Virus record (IMG/VR): IMGVR_UViG_3300030328_003689
Location: 1-20,871 of that record
Reading direction: 5' to 3' (one strand)
DNA from: a virus
Length of the DNA: 20,871 nt
Part shown: positions 10,441 through 20,038 of the stretch, piece after piece
How the letters are laid out: every line of letters starts with the position of its first letter
Numbering within the stretch: position 1 is the stretch's first letter
Program-made: the position numbers and the translations under genes
Notes under the pieces: generated by a model
Told to the model about the DNA's origin: nothing
Database searches by the model: none
The model's input: the letters and a program-made list of their open reading frames with translations, nothing else

Positions 10441-13400
10441 ACGTAAAGTCTAAAAATATCTCGGCACTGATTGAAAGTCAGTTACCTGGATTCATCGTAG
10501 AGGACTATGAGTACTTTGTAAAGTTCCTCAAATCTTACTATGCTCAACAAGAGCTTAGTGGTGGTGTTTTAGACATTATTGCAAATTTAACAAAATATCG
10601 TGATATTAACTATTACGACAAAGAGCTTCTAACACAGTCCTCGAAAACCGTTGGTATAACTGGGATCTCAGATACTAGTATAAATGTACTATCGACTGAA
10701 GGGTTCCCTGATAGTGGACTTGCTAAGGTTGATGATGAAATTTTCTTTTATACATCAAAGACATCTAATCAGTTTAATGGTGTTGCTAGAGGTGTAAGTG
10801 GTAATACTGAACTTGGAGATCTTTACAAGCTCAGTACATATGTTTCTACTACTGCAGATACACATGCAGCAGATGTTAAGGTAGAAAACCTCAGTAATCT
10901 GTTCCTATATGCCCTTGTACAAAGCTTTGAGTCGGAATACCTTGCTGGTATCCCCGAAAAGTATTTGCGTGGCGAGATTGATAAGAGAACCCTTATAAAG
11001 AATATCTCTTCTTTCTACAAATCAAAAGGTACTAAGCGTTCTATTCAGTTTATCTTCAATTCTCTTGTAAGTAGTGAAGATAGTGATGTATATTTTCCAA
11101 AAGATAATACACTTAAATCATCAGAGTCTGATTGGATCAATGTTCATGCTTTAAAGGTAGTTATTACAAGTGGTGATCCTAAAGATTTAATCGGTAAAGT
11201 TATTACTGAAAGTGGAGATAGTTATGCTTCTGCTGTAGTTGATAATATAAAGAAGGTAGAAGGTAATGTATGGGAATTGATTCTTGCTCCATCTACAATC
11301 AATAATCAATTCACTATAGCAAATAAGACTACTCTTAAGAAGGCAATTGATTCTTCTGATCAAACAGGAGATGTTATAGATGTTGATTCTACTTTTGGGT
11401 GGGAGAAAGAAGGAAAGATATTTATAGATGGTGAAGTTATTGAGTATTCTAGTAAAACTATACGTCAATTTAAGATTAAGAATAGAAAGCTAACTAGAAC
11501 GCACAATGTAGGACAGTCAGCTTATAGTGATAATAGAGTTAAAGGGAATAATGTTGAGTTTATAGCACTTGGTGTAGTTTATAATTTATCACCTACTACT
11601 TCAACACCTTATGGTATTGAGGGTGAACCTTTAGTTGTAGAGGAATCGGGATTTGATACAATTGATCCTAAGATCAAGAAGAGTGATGGTACGGTTAGGT
11701 GGTTACCTAATGATGATGCAACTTATACAGCTTTATCAGGGGATGCTGGAACTCAAGCATCTGTAAACGATGTTGTACCTGGTATACAGAGAATCTTTAG
11801 TGATGATAACAATTATTATATCTGTACTAGTGGTGTACCTGTTAATAGAACTATGTTCTTTAATCAGACAGTACCTTCTACTAAGACAGTTGTTGAGCAA
11901 TCTTTCTTGAGGACTATTAGGAAGAATGCTATTACAACTACTGAAGTATATAAGACTCCAAGAAAAGATTTTGGTATATTAGTAGATGGTTCTCTAGTAT
12001 ACACACATAAACATCAAGATGGTGTTTTTTATGGTGGACTTACTAAGATTGATGTTACTACACAGGGTAGTGGTTATTCTAGACCTCCTTATGTACTTAT
12101 TAATAGTGAACCATATAAAGCAACTGCTGTATTATCTGGTAGTGTAGTTGAGTCAATTAAAATAGATGATGCTGGTTCGTATACTGCTGCTCCTATTGTT
12201 GAAGTTGTATCTGGTAGAAATGCTGTATTAACACCAGTGATTACACGAGGAGCAATAACAAGCTTGTTGGTTACTGATCCAGGTGAATACTATTCTGCTC
12301 CTCCAACCATTAGAATAGTTGATGCTTTAGGAAGAGGTAGATATGCAGAGTATACTGCTAATGTGTCTGCTACTGGACAAATATCTGAGTGTGTTAAAGT
12401 AAATGGTGGATCTTTCTATAGTGAAGGAAATGTTGTAATCCAAGTTATACCAAGTGGTTCTGGTGCACTTGCAAGCTCTTCAATATATGAGTGGATCAAA
12501 AATAGATTTGTAGAAGAGACATTAGATTCTGAATGGGGAATATCTCATCTTAATGAAAGAGGATATCAAAATTATGGTACTGTCTCATATCCACCAACAC
12601 TTAGAGGAAATGATACGGGAACTAATCATTCTCCTATCATTGGATTTGCGTATGATGGTAATCCCATATACGGTCCTTACGGATATTCTGATCCTATAGA
12701 CTCTTCTAGTAGCATTGTGCGGATGCAATCAGGATATTTGAGGTATGGAACTAGATCAAATGGACCATCTCTTGTTACATATCCGATAGGAACATTCATA
12801 CAAGATTATTATTACGCAGATAGATACGGAACTGTAGATAGGAATAACGGAAGATATTGTGTAACACCAGAATACCCAGATGGAACATACGCATATTTTG
12901 CGACATTTGATAATCTAGGTGATCCAGAATTTCCATATCTGATTGGTGAAAATTTCTATTCTTTACCTCTTGCTGCTAACTACGATCAGAATCAAACACA
13001 GAATGATCTCCCAATGGACGCTGTACGCCTCCGTGGGGTCGATACACCTGATAATGGTCGTAAGACTAGGGGGATTGTTAAAGACGTTTCTTCTGGGAGT
13101 TTAGACGCATTTCAGGTATACAACTCATCTGATAATTTTAAGGTTGGTTCATCTATTGTTCTAGATGATACTGGTACTGGTGGTGTAGATGCTGCTGGAA
13201 CCATTTCCGCAGTTAAAGGAAATAACGTGGAGGAACTACAAGCTACAGATGCAAAGAGAGTAGCTAAGGTTCAAGTTACGGAAAATTGCTATGTGTTTGG
13301 TGGAGATACAATAACACAAGCATCATCTGGAGTATCTGGTAAAGTTGTTGGTGATGTTCTTGATGGTAAGATCTTAGTTTTAGAAGATGTTACGGGAACA

Positions 13401-16400
13401 TTTGATCAAACAGGTTTATTTGACTCTACAACATTAAGTATTAATATCATTCTCAACACGAATGCTACATTTACTGCTGGTGCAATTATAGAGTTGACTA
13501 ATGGTACTGTTAATAAAACTGACCCACCATCTATAATAGCAACAGGTGAAGTTATAGAATCAACAGATAGAAGAAATTCTGTTAAGCTTAAGGTTATATC
13601 TGGTACTTTTACACAACAAGCAGGATACTTCCTCAGAAGTAATAATTTATTAAACACAGTTGGTGCAGAGATACTATCAACTACAAGTTTAAGTACGGGT
13701 TTAATACCATTCATTGTTAATACAAATATTGCATTAGTTGAAACTGATGGTGATCATGCACTTGGTGTAGGTGATGTTGTATATGTTGAAATAGATCCTG
13801 ATGATTCTATATCGACAACAACTTACTATGTTCAATTAGGAGCAACACAAGAGATTGATATTAAGTCACTAACATTATCAACACAGATTGATGATCCTGG
13901 ATTAGGAAGAGCTGATTTGGTTAATGCTGGTGCTGACTATGCAGCAAACACATATGAGGATGTAGAGCTTATATTTGTTAATCAGAATGCTGCTAGAACC
14001 GATCTAGGAAAAGTTGGAGACTCAAATAATGCAAAAGCAACTATAGTTGTAAAGAATGTTGATAGTACAGGATTGGGATATGTAGAATCTCTTACAATTA
14101 CAACTAAAGGATCTAGTTATGTTAAGGGTGATATTCTTACTGTTGAAGATACAGCATTAAACAGATCAGGTGCTTCTACTAATACCCAACGTCTACGTTT
14201 AGTAGTCGATCATATTGGATTCGCTACTGGTGAGACTGTATTAAAACTAGACTCTATTAGTGGATTAGCGAATAATGATCTTCTATCAATAGGTGATGAG
14301 ATTGTTAAGATAAACTCTGTATCAGAGTCTACCAAATCAGTAACTGTCACAAGGGCACAAAATAATACTAGTGATATAGATCATTACGACAATGAAGTTG
14401 TTACATTATACGGATCTAGTTATAGATTTACTGTTGGAGAATTTCTCCCTGTTACAGGTACAACATTAGACCCTAGGATCATTTCATTTGAGAATAACAA
14501 ATTGATTGTGGAACATAATCAAGGATTCTTTGCGAATGGAGATTTTGCACCATACAAACTATCAGATCGAGCTACACTGTTTGATGAAAGTGAACCTAAG
14601 AAATTGATTGATATTGACAGTGTTACAGATTATAAGATTGTAACAAAAATATCTTCGTCTGTTTCTGGTCCATATGAAATATCACCTAATCTTAAGATAC
14701 AAGAGTATTATCAATATAGATTCGATTTAAGTCATTACACAAACGCAGAATCTGAGTTTATTATATCTCCTAGTCAGAATGATAACATCATTGCACCAGA
14801 GGTTGTTAATATTGGTACTCCTGGTAGTACTGGATCATATTCATATGTTAAGTTTGGGTATGGTGCTAGACTTGGTGATGTTAAGCTTGATGGTATATTG
14901 ACTAATAGAGTACCTAGAACTTATCAACGGTATTATTATAAGTCTATTGTGAGAACAATGGTAAATGGAACTAAAGAAATAAGGATAGGTCCATCTACAA
15001 GTATTGTTGATAATAACAATTATATTGAGCTTATCAATGATCCATTACAAGGACAGAAGTTAATTTCTGATGCACTCACATCTTCTACTCAGTCTACTGG
15101 TACAGGAGTTAAAGTATCATTTGTTACAACTGATAGATTTGTTTATGAGTTAACAGAAAATCCTGCGTGGTATGGAACTGGTAATATTAAGTATACCACT
15201 AAATCCAAAGGAGCAACTGGTGGTATTGCTGAAGTTGAGGTATCTAATCTTGGTTCTGGTTATAGAAAAGTTCCTGGTGTATTGGGAGCAGAATTAGATA
15301 GCAGTAGAGCCGCCGATGTTACGGCACAATGGGATCCTGTAGAAAAGAATATTGTTGGTGTTACAATTAACAAAGCTGGATTTAATTACTCTAAACCAAA
15401 AGTTGTTGTGGTTGATGGTGATGGATCTGAAGCAAGGTTTGATGTTCTAAAAACTGCTGATAACAGAATAGCAAATGTTATTGTAACAAACAAAGGAAAG
15501 AACTACTCATATAAACCAGAACTTAAAGTTGTTGAAGGTGATGTTAGAATATTTGCTTTGGGTTCTTCTATAGGAGCTCCAAAGAATGTACAACTTGAGT
15601 TTAATGGATCTGGAATTTGGAATGATACTTCAATATTAAGAAAGCATAAGGCAAGTGATGTTATTATCTTAGACACAACAGATGATTTCTTAAGTGGAGA
15701 GAAGGTAACCTCTGGACTTGCAGAAGGTACTGTTACTAAAGGTGGATGGAGAATTGGATCCAATATTCTTAAGGTATCTGTAACTAAAGGTGAGTTTGTT
15801 ATAGGTCAAACTCTTACTGGTAGTGCCAGTAAGTCAACTGGCACAATAGTTTCTGTTCAGAAGGCAGAGTTTTCTATTGATTTAAGATCTTATTATGATA
15901 ATCTAGGAACCTTTGCATCAGATAAGGGTAAAGTTGGTGTAAGAACTCACAAGATAGCAGATAATAAGTTCTATCAAGATTATTCTTATGTTGTTGAATC
16001 TAAGAAACAAATAGAAGATTGGAGAGATCTTATTAAGGATTCAGTTCATCCAGCTGGATTTAAGATGTTTGGTGAGCTTAATATAGATGCGAAAGTAGAT
16101 GTAAAGGTAAGTAATAATTCTAAGACTACTCAAGTTTCAACATTAAGACTCTGGGATGAAACCAGTAACAATGCAAGTATTAATGATACTAAGAGATATC
16201 ATCAGACTGTTGTAAACTTATCCGAAGATATTAATGTATTAAGGGGTAAAGGATCCCTTACAGAAAAAGCAAGTGATACATCTGGATTGATTGCTAAGGA
16301 GATTAAACTTACTCCAGCATTTGATGGTACTTTTGATCAGTATGGTAATATCTCTGGTACAAGAGAGTTTACTATTGTTGATGCTGCTACTAACAATCCA

Positions 16401-19400
16401 ATAACTCCATATAATGCTATGGCTTTAACCATAACATTAGATGCAGTATTACAAGAACCAGAGACTGCTTATACTGTATCTGGTGATAAGATTACTTTTG
16501 CTACAGCACCATTTGGTATTAGACAAGAAGGTAATAACACAATTGCAGCAACTAAGTTTATTGGAAGGTTGTTCCAATTTAAGGAATCTTCCAAGAACCT
16601 TCAGTATTTGAAGAAGGTTAGACCTATCTTCCAAAAAGAAGGTACATGGATTGATGCTGCTAATCAATTGCGTTTTAATAGGAATTTCATTCAAGAAGAG
16701 GCGATTGGATATGTTAAAGATAAGTATCCATCACTTACTTGGAATACACTAGAGTCTAAGTGTATACGTGATATTGGATTGATTGTAGATGCTTATGAAC
16801 ATGATCTAAGATTTGGTGGTAACTCTGCAACGTATGATGCTGCTGAGAAGTATTTTAACGATGGTTCATTAGCATACATCGATGCACAGAAAGATGAGAG
16901 TATTGAAGCATACAAGTATACAATGAACTTGTGTATTGCTGCAGCAAGGAATTGGGATATATCAGTTAAGAATTGTACTGTATCTCAAGGACAGGATGTT
17001 ATTACACTTCCTTCTACTCTGGGTATATGCGTAGGAATGAATGTAAGTAGTGGTAATCAATTTGATGAAGGTACTTTTGTTACTGAGATAGTAAGTTCTA
17101 CACAGATTAAAGTTTCTAAAGCAGCAAACATTGCATACCCAGCTCAAAATATTAGTACAGTTGTTAATAACAGTGGAACCACCAATTACGGTCCTATTAC
17201 TGTTTCTACTGGTGGTGTACTAAACGTGGGTATTGGAGCAACTACAACTGTTTATTCTACTATCAATAATATTGATGAGATAACCTTCTCATTCAGTAGA
17301 ATTAATAATGGTAAGTTTATGGATGCTGCTAAGCTTATTGAAGGAAATAAGAAGTATATTTCAGAAGAGACTATTGGTTGGACAAAAGCAACATATCCAA
17401 ACTTAGTAATACCTGATGAAGATAAGTGTCAAAGAGATACTGAATATCTTATAGATGCAATGATATATCATATAAGATATGGTGGTAATTGGAATGTTGT
17501 TGATTTTGGTGAGAAATATTATTACAAGAATCAACTTAATCATATAGTAGATCAGAAGGCAGAAAGTATTGCTGCTTACACAAAAGCAACTCAACTTATG
17601 GTTGAGGCAATGAAGAACAATCTTCCAACTGGCACATACACTACTATTGTTCCTTATGAAGATACTACTATTCTTGCTGATCCTAACGGTCCTTATTCAA
17701 CAACTTGTGCTGAAGTAGAATCTGCATTGAATAGTTATATTCAAATAGTTACTAAGACTATTGATAAAGGTCCAAACCTATTCACCAAGATTGAAGATAA
17801 TAATCAAAGAACTGGTAATTGGACTACTTTAAGAACATTAACTAATATAAACATTCTTTCTAAGGATAATGTATTTACTGAGTGTGATACTGTAGTATCT
17901 GCTTTAAATTCGTTGTTCTTAAATGTTGAATCTATATTGAATGGTACTACAGTAGTTAAGTCCCTACCAGATTATTTCAACAATGAAAATAAAGAGTTTG
18001 AGTTATATTATACTGATAATACACCAGTAAAAACTGAGGTTGAACATAACCTTATAGTTGGTATCAATGGTATTTTCCAGAATGCTAAGTATGATGAAAC
18101 ATTCCCTAGATTGAATTCTTATTATATTAAGAGAGCTGCTGGTGCTAGTGATCCTGATAGAATTATATTTTCAGAAGCACCTAAGTGGAAGCAGAATTTA
18201 AACACACTAACTGTTCAAGAACCTCTTGCTGTAGATAAGTTCTTTGCACATAATATTGGTGGTTATGTGAGAATGGGTTTACAAGAAGAGAACTTTAATG
18301 GATCTGCTACTGGTCCATTTATTATGAGAGATGAAAAGACTGGTGATGTAGTAGTTATTGATGATGATAGATTTGCTTTTGTTTATATCGATGGAATATT
18401 ACAGAAGAGGAATACTGCATATATTATAAACGAATCTAGTATTACATTCAGTCAAGCTTTAAAGAAAGGTCAGAGTGTTAGTGTAGTTTTATTAACAGGT
18501 ACTTCTATCGATCAGTTATTAGATGCATTTAATGTAGAACCAGATCGTTTCTTTAATGAAGTAACTATTACAGTTACTGGTGGTTCTGCAGAATATGCTA
18601 CTTTCATTTCAGGTGTTAGAGATGGTGCAGTAGTTTATCAGTTTACAGATAACTCTTGGCCAACACCTGATGTATATACAACTATTGGTATGGTTAGAAA
18701 GTACAACCAAACTGCTAGTGGATGGGATGTTACTCTCATTGCTCAGAATCCTAAGATTGATCTTACCAAACCTCTAAGAATTGCTGCAAATACTGATCTT
18801 CAGACTGCATCTTATACTGAGGTTGATTTATCTGCTCTTACCACAGCAGTTACATATAATGATGTTGATGGTAGTAGAGTTCTTAGGAAGGATAGTGTTT
18901 CTTGGTTGTATGATAGGGTTAAACCTACTATAACCTCATTAGAACCTGGTGATCATATTAAGATCGATGGTGAGAGTGATTATAGAACAGTCAAACTAAC
19001 TCCTAGAGAATCTAAATCATTGAGTCATGTTGAAGATACGCAAATAGGTGATAATGTAGGTGTTATCTCTGTTAGCAATTATAATGGTGATACTAAAGGT
19101 GAAGGTCTTGATATTACGGCAGTTATTACTGGGGATACTGTAACATCATTGAATTGGAATAAAACTGTTCTTGGTTCTAATCCACAAGCTCATAATTATG
19201 ATACACCACCAATATTAACATTTGAACCAGTTGATCTAAATGGTGGTGGTGCTAAAGCACAGGTTATTGTTGATGGTGGTAATGTTATTGATGTTATTCT
19301 TACTGATGGTGGTAGTGGATATTCTGCTGCTCCTATTGTTAATGTCTCTCGTGGTTATGATATCATCAAGAAGACCAGACAGTTCGATACCAAATATCTC

Positions 19401-19988
19401 CGTAAAATTGAAGACACTATAACTGGTCTTAGTGCTCTAAATACTACATCATTAGTTGGGGAAGCAACACAGTTAGCATTTGAGTTTACTCATAGTGTTG
19501 CTGCAGCGTCTTCTCAGAGTGAACAATTAAAAGTCACTCAACAACTCGTTAGAGAGAATAAAGTTTCTGTTGGAGCAACAGAGATTCATGTGACTACACC
19601 TCATGCTATTACACAATCCGCAATGGGAACAACTACATCGTTGACCAATTCCATTAAACAGATTGAGCTTGATAATACATTATCAATGACTGGTACAGTT
19701 AGGTTAACAACTCCTTCCACTGCTCCTACTATTGGTATGGGTACTTCCACAACAGCAGTTCATTTCGCAACATTATTAGATACTGACTTCGATTGGACTG
19801 ATTCTAATGTTATGGTATCAACTACTGCTGCATTTGATGCAACAGGTGTGATACAAGTTGGTAAGTTCCGTATCGCTTATAGTTCAAAATTATCTGATCG
19901 TTTCATCGTTGACTACGGTAATTCAGATACTATTCAACCTTCAGGTCTAACAACTGAAACTGCAGGAACTGTAGTTAGACAAGTATAA
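10437..19988 (+). CDS. Giant gp7-position baseplate structural protein with YHYH domain
   Basis: A 3183-aa virion protein, about three times T4 gp7 (1032 aa). Residues 1-230 are the usual cyanophage tail-protein opening (ALIESQLPGFIVEDYEYFVK; GIPEKYLRGEIDKRTLIKNI; FYKSKGTKRSIQFIFNSL). Glycine-tyrosine beta repeats of the GSGYSxPPxVxI type lie at about residues 542-632, 1588-1701 and 2932-2975, with another at about 1226. A YHYH-type domain (GFAYDGNPIYGPYGY, near residue 736) spans about 690-842. Two copies of a roughly 100-aa helical domain lie at about 2073-2174 and 2296-2394. The C-terminus is Thr-rich. Location between gp6 and gp8 points to the gp7 role (wedge initiator); I assign it by position because T4 gp7 similarity cannot be judged by eye. 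ATGA overlap couples it to gp6. Confidence 0.85.
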   Translation: MNVKSKNISALIESQLPGFIVEDYEYFVKFLKSYYAQQELSGGVLDIIANLTKYRDINYYDKELLTQSSKTVGITGISDTSINVLSTEGFPDSGLAKVDDEIFFYTSKTSNQFNGVARGVSGNTELGDLYKLSTYVSTTADTHAADVKVENLSNLFLYALVQSFESEYLAGIPEKYLRGEIDKRTLIKNISSFYKSKGTKRSIQFIFNSLVSSEDSDVYFPKDNTLKSSESDWINVHALKVVITSGDPKDLIGKVITESGDSYASAVVDNIKKVEGNVWELILAPSTINNQFTIANKTTLKKAIDSSDQTGDVIDVDSTFGWEKEGKIFIDGEVIEYSSKTIRQFKIKNRKLTRTHNVGQSAYSDNRVKGNNVEFIALGVVYNLSPTTSTPYGIEGEPLVVEESGFDTIDPKIKKSDGTVRWLPNDDATYTALSGDAGTQASVNDVVPGIQRIFSDDNNYYICTSGVPVNRTMFFNQTVPSTKTVVEQSFLRTIRKNAITTTEVYKTPRKDFGILVDGSLVYTHKHQDGVFYGGLTKIDVTTQGSGYSRPPYVLINSEPYKATAVLSGSVVESIKIDDAGSYTAAPIVEVVSGRNAVLTPVITRGAITSLLVTDPGEYYSAPPTIRIVDALGRGRYAEYTANVSATGQISECVKVNGGSFYSEGNVVIQVIPSGSGALASSSIYEWIKNRFVEETLDSEWGISHLNERGYQNYGTVSYPPTLRGNDTGTNHSPIIGFAYDGNPIYGPYGYSDPIDSSSSIVRMQSGYLRYGTRSNGPSLVTYPIGTFIQDYYYADRYGTVDRNNGRYCVTPEYPDGTYAYFATFDNLGDPEFPYLIGENFYSLPLAANYDQNQTQNDLPMDAVRLRGVDTPDNGRKTRGIVKDVSSGSLDAFQVYNSSDNFKVGSSIVLDDTGTGGVDAAGTISAVKGNNVEELQATDAKRVAKVQVTENCYVFGGDTITQASSGVSGKVVGDVLDGKILVLEDVTGTFDQTGLFDSTTLSINIILNTNATFTAGAIIELTNGTVNKTDPPSIIATGEVIESTDRRNSVKLKVISGTFTQQAGYFLRSNNLLNTVGAEILSTTSLSTGLIPFIVNTNIALVETDGDHALGVGDVVYVEIDPDDSISTTTYYVQLGATQEIDIKSLTLSTQIDDPGLGRADLVNAGADYAANTYEDVELIFVNQNAARTDLGKVGDSNNAKATIVVKNVDSTGLGYVESLTITTKGSSYVKGDILTVEDTALNRSGASTNTQRLRLVVDHIGFATGETVLKLDSISGLANNDLLSIGDEIVKINSVSESTKSVTVTRAQNNTSDIDHYDNEVVTLYGSSYRFTVGEFLPVTGTTLDPRIISFENNKLIVEHNQGFFANGDFAPYKLSDRATLFDESEPKKLIDIDSVTDYKIVTKISSSVSGPYEISPNLKIQEYYQYRFDLSHYTNAESEFIISPSQNDNIIAPEVVNIGTPGSTGSYSYVKFGYGARLGDVKLDGILTNRVPRTYQRYYYKSIVRTMVNGTKEIRIGPSTSIVDNNNYIELINDPLQGQKLISDALTSSTQSTGTGVKVSFVTTDRFVYELTENPAWYGTGNIKYTTKSKGATGGIAEVEVSNLGSGYRKVPGVLGAELDSSRAADVTAQWDPVEKNIVGVTINKAGFNYSKPKVVVVDGDGSEARFDVLKTADNRIANVIVTNKGKNYSYKPELKVVEGDVRIFALGSSIGAPKNVQLEFNGSGIWNDTSILRKHKASDVIILDTTDDFLSGEKVTSGLAEGTVTKGGWRIGSNILKVSVTKGEFVIGQTLTGSASKSTGTIVSVQKAEFSIDLRSYYDNLGTFASDKGKVGVRTHKIADNKFYQDYSYVVESKKQIEDWRDLIKDSVHPAGFKMFGELNIDAKVDVKVSNNSKTTQVSTLRLWDETSNNASINDTKRYHQTVVNLSEDINVLRGKGSLTEKASDTSGLIAKEIKLTPAFDGTFDQYGNISGTREFTIVDAATNNPITPYNAMALTITLDAVLQEPETAYTVSGDKITFATAPFGIRQEGNNTIAATKFIGRLFQFKESSKNLQYLKKVRPIFQKEGTWIDAANQLRFNRNFIQEEAIGYVKDKYPSLTWNTLESKCIRDIGLIVDAYEHDLRFGGNSATYDAAEKYFNDGSLAYIDAQKDESIEAYKYTMNLCIAAARNWDISVKNCTVSQGQDVITLPSTLGICVGMNVSSGNQFDEGTFVTEIVSSTQIKVSKAANIAYPAQNISTVVNNSGTTNYGPITVSTGGVLNVGIGATTTVYSTINNIDEITFSFSRINNGKFMDAAKLIEGNKKYISEETIGWTKATYPNLVIPDEDKCQRDTEYLIDAMIYHIRYGGNWNVVDFGEKYYYKNQLNHIVDQKAESIAAYTKATQLMVEAMKNNLPTGTYTTIVPYEDTTILADPNGPYSTTCAEVESALNSYIQIVTKTIDKGPNLFTKIEDNNQRTGNWTTLRTLTNINILSKDNVFTECDTVVSALNSLFLNVESILNGTTVVKSLPDYFNNENKEFELYYTDNTPVKTEVEHNLIVGINGIFQNAKYDETFPRLNSYYIKRAAGASDPDRIIFSEAPKWKQNLNTLTVQEPLAVDKFFAHNIGGYVRMGLQEENFNGSATGPFIMRDEKTGDVVVIDDDRFAFVYIDGILQKRNTAYIINESSITFSQALKKGQSVSVVLLTGTSIDQLLDAFNVEPDRFFNEVTITVTGGSAEYATFISGVRDGAVVYQFTDNSWPTPDVYTTIGMVRKYNQTASGWDVTLIAQNPKIDLTKPLRIAANTDLQTASYTEVDLSALTTAVTYNDVDGSRVLRKDSVSWLYDRVKPTITSLEPGDHIKIDGESDYRTVKLTPRESKSLSHVEDTQIGDNVGVISVSNYNGDTKGEGLDITAVITGDTVTSLNWNKTVLGSNPQAHNYDTPPILTFEPVDLNGGGAKAQVIVDGGNVIDVILTDGGSGYSAAPIVNVSRGYDIIKKTRQFDTKYLRKIEDTITGLSALNTTSLVGEATQLAFEFTHSVAAASSQSEQLKVTQQLVRENKVSVGATEIHVTTPHAITQSAMGTTTSLTNSIKQIELDNTLSMTGTVRLTTPSTAPTIGMGTSTTAVHFATLLDTDFDWTDSNVMVSTTAAFDATGVIQVGKFRIAYSSKLSDRFIVDYGNSDTIQPSGLTTETAGTVVRQV
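16653..16958 (+). repeat. First copy of internal duplicated helical domain
   Basis: Encodes about residues 2073-2174 of the giant protein. Shared motifs with the second copy are DAA, N then I-x-E-E-x-IG, K then YP-x-L, KC-x-RD, DA, (F/Y)GGN, EKY and QK-x-ESI-x-AY. Confidence 0.7.
17322..17620 (+). repeat. Second copy of internal duplicated helical domain
   Basis: Encodes about residues 2296-2394 of the giant protein. It keeps the motif order of the first copy with about one third identical residues by eye, so the duplication is old at the protein level. A beta-rich stretch of about 120 aa separates the copies. Confidence 0.7.
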
Positions 19989-19997
19989 ATATAAATA
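19984..19997 (+). promoter_or_regulatory. Double T4-type late promoter
   Basis: Two perfect TATAAATA boxes overlap by 2 bp (19984-19991 and 19990-19997). The first contains the TAA stop of the giant gene. ATG of gp8 follows 41 bp later, a suitable leader length, so gp8 and what follows gain an extra late start. Confidence 0.8.
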
Positions 19998-20038
19998 ACT
20001 CGGATATCCTGTAGTACAAAACTACCCAATTTTCAATT

